Shown here: positions 1 to 5,118 of the stretch, one piece after another
Position numbering within the stretch: position 1 is the stretch's first letter
Layout of the letters: every line of letters starts with the position of its first letter
DNA from: CAZZIZ01 sp964654535
Lineage (GTDB): Bacteria; Bacteroidota; Bacteroidia; Chitinophagales; UBA2359
DNA: 7,121 bases
Reading direction: 5' to 3'
Assembly: GCA_964654535.1 (NCBI GenBank)
Contig: CAZZIZ010000175.1
Coordinates: 1 to 7,121 of the forward strand
The notes under the pieces: model-generated
Told to the model about the DNA's origin: nothing
Database searches by the model: none
The model's input: the letters and a program-made list of their open reading frames with translations, nothing else
Position numbers and translations under genes: made by a program

Positions 1-8
1 TAATTTTG
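1..8 (+). promoter_or_regulatory. Bacteroidota -7 promoter element for the YtxH cassette
   Basis: TAATTTTG at the left edge matches the Bacteroidota primary-sigma -7 consensus TAnnTTTG exactly. The -33 element would lie outside the window. Transcription would begin about 4-6 nt downstream, giving a leader of roughly 60 nt before the ATG at 73. This placement rules against the ATG at position 10, which would lie at or before the predicted transcript start. Confidence 0.5.
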
Positions 9-72
9 CTTGTATTATATGAGTCCTAGACATAACGGCTCAATTTTTGAAATCCTAAATAAAAATATTCAG

Positions 73-342
73 ATGAAGAATTTCCTTTCCCTACTTACTG
101 GAGTCCTGGCTGGAGCAGCAATAGGCGTATTATTAGCACCTGAAAGCGGTGATAAAACCCGTGAAAAGCTGAAAAAGTACGGAAAAGAGCTTCAAACTGA
201 CCTTGATGCCCGCATAGAAGAGGGCCGTGAGAAGGTAAGTGAGCTCCGCGACCTTGGCGAAGAACGTATGGCTGAATTCCGTGAAAACACTGAACAATTC
301 CTCGAAGAGACGGCAAAAAAGGTCAATAGCTCTGTTGGCTAG
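73..342 (+). CDS. YtxH domain small membrane protein
   Basis: An 89-residue protein of the YtxH family. One glycine/alanine-rich transmembrane helix (about residues 4-21) runs into the family signature APESGDKTREKL (residues 22-33). A long, highly charged amphipathic helix or coiled coil then fills the rest of the chain. YtxH-like proteins are small membrane-anchored proteins, often stress or stationary-phase associated, with no defined biochemical activity. The frame is open upstream to an ATG at 10, but the family alignment, the AT-rich leader and the promoter motif at 1-8 all favour the ATG at 73. It is the first gene of a three-gene plus-strand cassette, with 32 nt to the next gene. The family call is firm and the role is unknown. 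Confidence 0.88.
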   Translation: MKNFLSLLTGVLAGAAIGVLLAPESGDKTREKLKKYGKELQTDLDARIEEGREKVSELRDLGEERMAEFRENTEQFLEETAKKVNSSVG

Positions 343-357
343 GATTTTGTACTAAAT

Positions 358-372
358 TGCGCTAAAGGCGCA
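358..372 (+). promoter_or_regulatory. Small hairpin presenting a Shine-Dalgarno-like loop
   Basis: TGCGC (358-362) and GCGCA (368-372) form a 5-bp stem around the loop TAAAG. AAAGG (364-368), an anti-SD match, sits in the loop and first stem base, 6 nt before the ATG at 375. The hairpin could present or mask the ribosome site of the second cassette gene. It is too weak, and lacks a T-tract, to be a terminator. A functional role is inference. Confidence 0.35.
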
Positions 373-374
373 CT

Positions 375-746
375 ATGAGCGAGGACAGTAAATCCCTGAT
401 ACAAAATCTTACCCAATCTGGGCAGGACTATGTTCAGCTGAAACTCGATTACTATAAGATTCAGGGCATCGAAAAGGGTTCATCAGCTGCCGCGGTGAGC
501 ATTTCATCCATTATTCTGGGTGCATTTGGCTTCCTGGCTTATGTCTGGTCTATGGTAGCCCTAATGTTCTACCTCTCCGAAGAGGTATTTTCCAATTCAA
601 GCTTCAAGGCCGCATTTGCCATTTTTTTAGGTCATATGCTCATTTTCGTACTACTCTTCATTTTCAAGAAGAGTATTGAAAGAAGTATAACCGATAAAAT
701 AGCCTTGAAAGGACTTCGCAAATTAGAATCCATCAAAAAGAAATGA
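375..746 (+). CDS. Phage holin III-fold (YqjE-like) membrane protein
   Basis: A 123-residue protein matching the Phage_holin_3_6 (formerly DUF1469) pattern. It has a short polar N-terminus with an amphipathic stretch (about residues 8-34), two transmembrane helices (about 42-67 and 79-97), and a basic C-terminal tail ending in several lysines, predicted to be cytoplasmic. Despite the name, most chromosomal members of this family, such as E. coli YqjE, are not phage lysis holins; they sit beside YtxH- or DUF883-type proteins, as here. The start ATG follows an AAAGG site 6 nt upstream. The stop overlaps the next start by 4 nt (ATGA), implying translational coupling. No phage genes are nearby, so a prophage origin is unlikely. 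The exact function is unknown. Confidence 0.8.
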   Translation: MSEDSKSLIQNLTQSGQDYVQLKLDYYKIQGIEKGSSAAAVSISSIILGAFGFLAYVWSMVALMFYLSEEVFSNSSFKAAFAIFLGHMLIFVLLFIFKKSIERSITDKIALKGLRKLESIKKK

Positions 747-1183
747 GTTCGGCTAGATTTGAAATAGAGAAGCGAAAGCTTGAATATAAAATCCGTCAAA
801 AGGAGCGAGGGGCTTTAGGCGGATTTGGTGCTGCATTTTTTTCGGCATTAAAAGGTTCGACTTCAAGTGCATCTTCGAAAGCATCATCAGTTTCATTTAA
901 TACGGAATCATTACTGGCACACTCTTTACCGCTCCAAGAAAAATTAAGTGAAGGTTTAAAAATAGCTGCCGATCAATTTCTGGAGAACCCAGACAAACTC
1001 GATACCGTGATAAAGACCGTTGCAATTTTGAAAGATCCAAAAAAGAGTTCTTTGGGTACTATTGTTCTCGGAAGTTTAATTGGTGGAATATTGGTAGGAC
1101 GCTACTATTTCAATAAGTATGAAAGCGATATTCCTGAAAGTAAAAAATCAGAAGCTGTGTTTTCTGATCAGCAAACGCACTAG
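743..1183 (+). CDS. Unknown single-helix membrane protein, third gene of the cassette
   Basis: I do not recognise a named family. The 146 residues contain a charged N-terminal helix rich in K, R and E (about 5-22), a serine-rich low-complexity linker (about 39-52), an amphipathic helical middle (about 55-97) and one glycine-rich transmembrane helix (about 103-121) followed by a polar tail. The ATG overlaps the previous stop by 4 nt, so it is almost certainly co-translated with the holin-fold protein. By position it corresponds to the small third gene (yqjK) of the enterobacterial yqjD-yqjE-yqjK group, although no sequence relationship is claimed. The stop TAG at 1181-1183 shares a CTAG palindrome with the convergent gene, leaving no intergenic space. 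Confidence 0.75.
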   Translation: MSSARFEIEKRKLEYKIRQKERGALGGFGAAFFSALKGSTSSASSKASSVSFNTESLLAHSLPLQEKLSEGLKIAADQFLENPDKLDTVIKTVAILKDPKKSSLGTIVLGSLIGGILVGRYYFNKYESDIPESKKSEAVFSDQQTH

Positions 1184-1827
1184 TTCAAGTTCCAATCTAG
1201 TCCCAAAGCAACTACGTTTCGGTTTTCTCTTCCTTCTCTTCTTTCTTTTGTCCCGTAGAAATACTTTAAGCCCAAAGACGTTCTCTTGTTGAAGTCGTAG
1301 TTAACAGCTGCACCTAAACGCAATTGTTCTAAGTTGCTTATGTCACTGAAGGGGTTAAAGAACTCGGCAAAAACGGATTGACTCCAGGGAGATTTGCGCG
1401 GATCATATCTAGCGCTCAATTTGTTTCGAGTTAAAGTCGAACCATCATTGACAGACCGTTCAAAGTCATATTGATATTTACTTCGCAGTCCAAATGTGAT
1501 TCTGTTCAATTTCTTTTTTATGTTGACGCTTATCGAGATGCGCTGTGCATTACTGCGATCCGAAGATCCAACGTTGTAACGATAAGCAGCTCTTATACCT
1601 ATTGTTTTTGAAATTCGGTATCTCGTGCCGAATTCAAATAAATTTGATTTAAACGCGCCGATATTCTGGTTAAAGCGCAGGCCCTCACTTAGGTCTAAAC
1701 GAAGGTCCTTCTTAACTTTATAACGTACTTCTGCTGAAGTCCAAAGTTCCGTGTCCTGTCCATTGGAGGCCAAAGACCCAATCAACAACAGGAAACAGAA
1801 ACAAACTAGGACTTTTCTAAGCGTCAT
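1180..1827 (-). CDS. DUF2490 family outer-membrane beta-barrel protein
   Basis: A 215-residue protein of DUF2490 type. A signal peptide covers about residues 1-23 (basic start, hydrophobic core, cleavage before QDTELW). After it come alternating hydrophobic/polar strands such as SAEVRYKVKKDLRLDLS and a family-typical GTRYRISKTIGIRAAYRY segment, continuing to a short final strand (GLDWNLN). This is the pattern of a small outer-membrane beta-barrel with roughly ten strands. It is the last gene of the four-gene minus-strand operon: its ATG lies inside the end of the DUF4956 gene (11-nt overlap), a sign of translational coupling. DUF2490 proteins have no established substrate. Context suggests an outer-membrane partner of the VTC/DUF4956 pair, which is inference. 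No terminator hairpin is visible after its stop. Confidence 0.85.
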   Translation of the reverse strand: MTLRKVLVCFCFLLLIGSLASNGQDTELWTSAEVRYKVKKDLRLDLSEGLRFNQNIGAFKSNLFEFGTRYRISKTIGIRAAYRYNVGSSDRSNAQRISISVNIKKKLNRITFGLRSKYQYDFERSVNDGSTLTRNKLSARYDPRKSPWSQSVFAEFFNPFSDISNLEQLRLGAAVNYDFNKRTSLGLKYFYGTKERREGRENRNVVALGLDWNLN

Positions 1828-2488
1828 ATTGACCAGCTTTGGAGTAGGATTTTTCGTTATCAGCTTCGTAATGTATGGTCAGTCTTGCGCTATCGTTTAA
1901 GAAGTTTATCCGCGTAACATCTACGTCTACCACTTTAAGGCCAGTACGTACGCGTAAATCTTGCAAAAGTTCTTCTTTCCTGTTGGGGTGTACATTTTCT
2001 ATTTTCTCGTAAGACAGCATCTTGCTAGAAAGTTGCTTGCCAAACCATATCACATCCAAGTAATAGATGATGCTTATAATCAAAGAGTTGACCAATATAA
2101 GCTCCATATAGCTCACCTTCTTAGTACTCAGAGCATTTATTACCGCAACTGTAATGACGGCAAAGATGTAAGTCATTTCCTTTACTGGAAGCGTTACGGT
2201 CCTATAGCGGAGTATTGAGAACAGGGCAAACAAACCAAAGGCAAATCCCAGTTCTATTTTGACACTACCGAGTAAGTTGCAAACGAAAAACACCAAGCAA
2301 TTGAAAATAATGAAGGTGAAGAGGTAATCCTTGTTCCTGTGAAGCGGGTAGTAAATCTTCCTTACAATGATAAAAACCACAAACAGGTTGAACAAGAAAC
2401 GTACGAGTAAGGTTACAAAATCCTCAACGTTGATTATTTTGATATCTAAAAAGCGCCAGGCTTCTATTGCTTCTATAAACTCATTCAT
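1817..2488 (-). CDS. DUF4956 polytopic inner-membrane protein
   Basis: A 223-residue DUF4956 protein. After a short amphipathic start, hydrophobic segments lie at about residues 23-42, 53-73, 80-92, 105-120 and 126-148. The strongly conserved GLFALFSILRYRT motif (85-97) ends the third segment. The C-terminal part, about 150-223, is soluble with alternating strands and helices and is probably cytoplasmic. DUF4956 genes are recurrent neighbours of VTC-domain polyphosphate polymerase genes in several bacterial phyla. Here the start overlaps the VTC stop by 4 nt (ATGA). In yeast the VTC complex needs a membrane module to move polyphosphate across a membrane; DUF4956 is a plausible bacterial counterpart by position, but this has not been read from any catalytic motif. 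The family call is firm. Confidence 0.9.
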   Translation of the reverse strand: MNEFIEAIEAWRFLDIKIINVEDFVTLLVRFLFNLFVVFIIVRKIYYPLHRNKDYLFTFIIFNCLVFFVCNLLGSVKIELGFAFGLFALFSILRYRTVTLPVKEMTYIFAVITVAVINALSTKKVSYMELILVNSLIISIIYYLDVIWFGKQLSSKMLSYEKIENVHPNRKEELLQDLRVRTGLKVVDVDVTRINFLNDSARLTIHYEADNEKSYSKAGQYDA

Positions 2489-3258
2489 GCACTCAGCTTC
2501 TTAATTTTGGAAAATTTTGATTTGAAGTTATTGGACTTTAAGTATGGGTACATTTTTTTCATCCCGTAGCAATACTTACTAATGCGTAGTGGATTTATAT
2601 GTAACTCGTTTAGTGCACTCATAAAGCGAGACTCACGACTGAACATGTCTTGTTTTAATTCTGCGATAACTAAGTTGTCGTCCCTAATCGTTTTGCCATT
2701 CATCAAATAGTGCAAACCTACGTCAATAGTCGCCCTTTCTTTAAAAGACTTGTCAGCTAAAGTAATGCGGCTAAAGTTAATGCCCAGACTAGGCTGCAGG
2801 TTTTCAATTGGTTCATTCACAATGTAAGACAGAGCTTGCTCGTCCAGATAATGCTTTTTAGCATCCCCACTGATTACCTTTTCTATCTCAGCGACCTTTA
2901 CTCTCCGTTTTACGGTTCTACCCTTGTTATTTTTCACTTTAATCTCAAAGAAGGTCAAGTCGCTAACCACATACTTACGGTAGCGAATTTTAAATCGATT
3001 GCGTCGTTCGTTGTGATGCATTAAATACAAATCGAAGTCTGGCGTGTCGTAATACAAACTTTCATAGTTCATCAACTCCTCTCCATCTATCGAAAGCGCC
3101 CCATAAGAATCTCTTACAAGTTCTAAAAAGCGTGACAGTTGAGATTTATGAAAAGTAAATTTCGTATCACAGCGATTTTGAAGTTTTACTGCAGCCAAAT
3201 CAGCGAGCGATAACTTTTCAAATGATCCAATTTGGGAAATGACTTGTGACCAATTCAA
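2485..3258 (-). CDS. VTC-domain polyphosphate polymerase-like protein
   Basis: A 257-residue soluble VTC domain, the tunnel-shaped triphosphate-tunnel fold that in yeast Vtc4 makes polyphosphate from ATP. Visible family motifs, in order: RCDTKF (29-34), LYYDTPDF (68-75), a basic RFKIRYRKY strand (88-96), FFEIKVK (103-109) then KGRTVKRR (112-119), ERATIDVGL (174-182), AELKQD (199-204) with the probable metal-binding E200, and ISKYCYGM (226-233). These supply the ring of Arg/Lys expected to bind the chain. It has no transmembrane helix, SPX domain or signal peptide. The start is TTG at 3258, the only usual start codon between the upstream in-frame TGA and the first motif; the next ATG would remove residues 1-62. 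It begins 2 nt after the lipoprotein gene and overlaps DUF4956 by 4 nt. A hydrolytic or other tunnel-enzyme activity cannot be excluded. Confidence 0.9.
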   Translation of the reverse strand: MNWSQVISQIGSFEKLSLADLAAVKLQNRCDTKFTFHKSQLSRFLELVRDSYGALSIDGEELMNYESLYYDTPDFDLYLMHHNERRNRFKIRYRKYVVSDLTFFEIKVKNNKGRTVKRRVKVAEIEKVISGDAKKHYLDEQALSYIVNEPIENLQPSLGINFSRITLADKSFKERATIDVGLHYLMNGKTIRDDNLVIAELKQDMFSRESRFMSALNELHINPLRISKYCYGMKKMYPYLKSNNFKSKFSKIKKLSA

Positions 3259-3260
3259 AC

Positions 3261-3656
3261 CTAATTGTCATTTGAGATAAAAACCTCTTCGAAGGTGAAG
3301 ACTTCATCGTTTTCGGTCACCTCTATACTTTGCATAATGGGCTCTGTGCCGCTTGGGCAGGACAAGCAATCTGAATAAACGAAAACTCGATAGCTGCCCT
3401 GAAATAGATTTTCGAACTTAAACTGACCATCGTAAGATGTGCGTGTTTCATCATCAAAAATCTCATTGTCGCCATAGACTATGTAAACGCGCTCCTCAGC
3501 CGCTTCATATTCGGCTAGAATATTCCCTGAATTACTTATTTCATTTATGACTACAGTGCCTCTTATGGTCGAAGTGCCACCTTGTCCAGGATCCTTTTCA
3601 CAAGAGCTCAAAAGCAAGCTCAATGTGCATATTAAGAAGATTGATAATCGCTTCAC
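3261..3656 (-). CDS. Lipoprotein with carboxypeptidase-regulatory-like domain
   Basis: I choose the GTG at 3656, giving 131 residues that begin MKRLSIFLIC, an ideal lipoprotein signal with lipobox LSSC and acylated Cys19. The ATG at 3689 would add 11 unhelpful residues before the basic start. Cys19 is followed by EKD, an acidic/basic mix resembling the surface-export signal of some Bacteroidota lipoproteins, so surface display is possible. Residues about 31-95 form a transthyretin-like beta-sandwich: IRGTV at 31-35, then SYDGQFKFENLFQGSYRVFV (74-93), the usual DGxFxFxxLxxGxYxV hallmark of carboxypeptidase-regulatory-like modules. A CLSC motif (97-100) could form a disulfide. It is the first gene of the VTC operon, 2 nt before the VTC start. 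Its ligand is unknown. Confidence 0.8.
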   Translation of the reverse strand: MKRLSIFLICTLSLLLSSCEKDPGQGGTSTIRGTVVINEISNSGNILAEYEAAEERVYIVYGDNEIFDDETRTSYDGQFKFENLFQGSYRVFVYSDCLSCPSGTEPIMQSIEVTENDEVFTFEEVFISNDN

Positions 3657-3703
3657 CTCAATTAAAATCTGTTCATAGAAAGTTAACAATAATAATGCTG
3701 ATT

Positions 3704-3732
3704 CAAATTGTAATTATACTCATGAATAACAA
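3704..3732 (-). promoter_or_regulatory. Possible promoter for the lipoprotein-VTC operon
   Basis: On the minus strand TACAATTTG (3712-3704) resembles the Bacteroidota -7 element but has three rather than two bases between TA and TTTG. A TTG (3732-3730) lies 17 nt upstream as a possible -33 element. The position, about 45 nt before the GTG start and downstream of the preceding gene's terminator, is right. The imperfect spacing keeps confidence low. Confidence 0.3.
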
Positions 3733-3750
3733 TACCACACATTTGGACAT

Positions 3751-3781
3751 AAAAAAACCCGACAAACTAATTGTCGGGTTT
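3751..3781 (-). terminator. Rho-independent terminator of the peptidoglycan-binding protein gene
   Basis: Read on the minus strand, AAACCCGACAA (3781-3771) pairs perfectly with TTGTCGGGTTT (3765-3755) around a 5-nt loop, and seven T residues end the structure (3757-3751). It begins 19 nt after the stop of the repeat-protein gene and separates it from the lipoprotein-VTC operon. On the plus strand the stem is followed by a weaker T-rich run, so some bidirectional activity is possible. Confidence 0.92.
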
Positions 3782-3799
3782 CTTTGTAGATATAAAATC

Positions 3800-4999
3800 T
3801 TAAAGACCTAAGTGTCTTAGTGTTTTCATGTTTAGGTTTCCGATTGGAAGACCGTTATCCATTTGGTAACGCTTAAGTGCTTCTTTCGTTTTAGAACCCA
3901 TAACACCATCGATAACTCCTGGATCGTATCCAGCGTTTTTCAATGCTTGTTGGATTTGAGTAAGAGAAGCTGGAGTTTGATCAGTCTCACAAAGAACTTC
4001 TTCCCAATCAGTGTAACCACCTTTGGTAACTAAAACTCTTTTCTGAACGTCACGGTAAACAGCAGGAATCTCCTCAGTCTTAACTTGAGCAGCAGACTTC
4101 AATACAGTTTTAGTAACTGTTTTAAACTCAGCAGGAATCTCAGTCACCTTAACTTGAGCAGGTGACTCAACAACTGTTTTTGTTACGGTCTTGTACTCAG
4201 CAGGTATTTGCTCTGTACGTGTAGTAGCAGCGCTTTTCAATACTTGCTTAGTAACAGTCTTGTATTCAGCAGGAATCTCTATTTCTTTGAAAGTAGCTTT
4301 CTCTTTTACAACTTGCTTAGTAACAGTTTTGAACTCAGCAGGTATTACAATAGTCTCAGTACAATCTGCCGCAGCTTCGCCTTTAGAGTTAGTACATCCC
4401 TTGTCAACAGATTTAGTAATCGTTTTGAACTCAGCAGGAACTTCAATGTCCTTAGTCGTTGCAGGAGTAACTAAAACNNNNNNNNNNNNNNNNNNNNNNN
4501 NNNNNNNNNNNNNNNNNNNNNNNNNNNNNNNNNNNNNNNNNNNNNNNNNNNNNNNNNNNNNNNNNNNNNNNNNNNNNAAAGTCTTAGACGCTTCTTTCGC
4601 TAATACTTTTTCTGTTTTTGTTTCATACTCCGCAGGAACAGCAACAATTCTAGAACCAGCTTCTTTAGCCAATACTTTTTCAGTAGCCGTGCCATAAACA
4701 GCAGGAATTACATTTGTTTTCTTTGACGCAGGCTTAACCATTACTTGCTCAGTAACAGTTTCGTATTCTGCAGGAATAGTAAGCGTACGAGAAGACGCTT
4801 CTTTAACGAGAACCTTTTCGGTTTTCATTTCATACTTATCTGCCATACGACATCTTGCATAGCATTTTCCAAACTCTGGATTGTTTGGATTGTCATCATC
4901 CATAGCAGGCGTCTGTGCAAATGCGTCAGCCATACCAAGCACCATACAAAGCACGACGAGCGCGAAATTTTTGACGGTAAATAGATCTTTGTACTTCAT
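3800..4999 (-). CDS. Secreted 23-residue-repeat protein with C-terminal peptidoglycan-binding domain (contains assembly gap)
   Basis: The frame spans 399 residues, 34 of them unread across the N run. A signal peptide occupies about 1-28 (cleavage after AFA). A short acidic segment and a CYARC motif (46-50) precede an array of 23-residue units (starts at residues 56, 79, 102, 125, gap, 191, 223, 246, 269, 292, 315). The unit consensus is [YF]xTxTxxV, then a variable stretch, then IPA[EV]. Residues about 345-399 form a PG_binding_1 domain (LTQIQQAL, GYDPGVIDGVMGSKTKEALKRYQ, TLRHLGL). The protein should be periplasmic or outer-membrane associated, with the repeats forming a spacer anchored on peptidoglycan. 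The unit beginning at 191 is 9 residues longer and holds C202 and C213. It is monocistronic, with its own promoter and terminator. The true length is unknown because of the gap. The partner of the repeats is unknown. Confidence 0.88.
   Translation of the reverse strand: MKYKDLFTVKNFALVVLCMVLGMADAFAQTPAMDDDNPNNPEFGKCYARCRMADKYEMKTEKVLVKEASSRTLTIPAEYETVTEQVMVKPASKKTNVIPAVYGTATEKVLAKEAGSRIVAVPAEYETKTEKVLAKEASKTXXXXXXXXXXXXXXXXXXXXXXXXXXXXXXXXXXVLVTPATTKDIEVPAEFKTITKSVDKGCTNSKGEAAADCTETIVIPAEFKTVTKQVVKEKATFKEIEIPAEYKTVTKQVLKSAATTRTEQIPAEYKTVTKTVVESPAQVKVTEIPAEFKTVTKTVLKSAAQVKTEEIPAVYRDVQKRVLVTKGGYTDWEEVLCETDQTPASLTQIQQALKNAGYDPGVIDGVMGSKTKEALKRYQMDNGLPIGNLNMKTLRHLGL
4022..4834 (-). repeat. 69-nt tandem coding repeats
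   Basis: Ten or more units of 69 nt encode the 23-residue repeats. Two sequence classes are visible. Units on the N-terminal side carry YETxTEKVLxKEA; units on the C-terminal side carry [YF]KTVTKxV. The N run falls at the transition between them. Similarity at the DNA level (recurring CAGCAGGAAT on the plus strand) explains why assembly failed here. Confidence 0.9.
4478..4577. other. Assembly gap of 100 N
   Basis: Exactly 100 N, the conventional placeholder for a gap of unknown size, lies inside the 69-nt repeat array. The reading frame is kept across it. From the repeat phase on both sides the missing sequence should be 40 + 69n bases (40, 109, 178 and so on), so 100 is not the real size if the units are regular. 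Confidence 0.97.
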
Positions 5000-5094
5000 G
5001 TTTTTCGATAGTTTTATTTGAACATCATTTAGTTTCGAATATCGCTTTCAGGGTGATTTTTAGGTGTATTGAGATTCATACCTTCAACGGACTA

Positions 5095-5102
5095 CAAAAG
5101 TA
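5095..5102 (-). promoter_or_regulatory. Bacteroidota -7 promoter element for the repeat protein gene
   Basis: TACTTTTG on the minus strand is an exact TAnnTTTG match, 95 nt before the ATG at 4999 and 16 nt after the radA stop. The expected transcript has a leader of about 90 nt. No clear TTTG -33 element is seen at the usual spacing. The same octamer occurs just upstream of radA. Confidence 0.5.
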
Positions 5103-5118
5103 TTGAATAAAGCAAGGT

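Noticed and set aside
10..72. ATG at position 10 as the start of the YtxH gene
   Set aside because: It adds 21 residues outside the family, would place a polar stretch before the membrane helix, and lies at or upstream of the predicted transcript start.
375..746. Prophage lysis module because of the holin-family match
   Set aside because: No endolysin, spanin or structural phage gene is nearby, and chromosomal YqjE-like members of this family are common next to YtxH/DUF883-type genes.
1961..2218. Plus-strand open frame opposite DUF4956
   Set aside because: It is antisense to a clear family member and has no domain or initiation signal.
2485..3258. CYTH-type triphosphatase instead of VTC
   Set aside because: The fold is shared, but the RxDTKF opening, the YYDTPD motif, the closing ISKYCYG motif and the DUF4956 neighbour are those of VTC proteins; the N-terminal ExExK signature of CYTH enzymes is absent.
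4191..4697. Long plus-strand open frame opposite the repeat protein
   Set aside because: It is a by-product of the 69-nt periodicity: a frame free of stops in one unit is free in all. The sense strand has signal peptide, repeats and a known domain.
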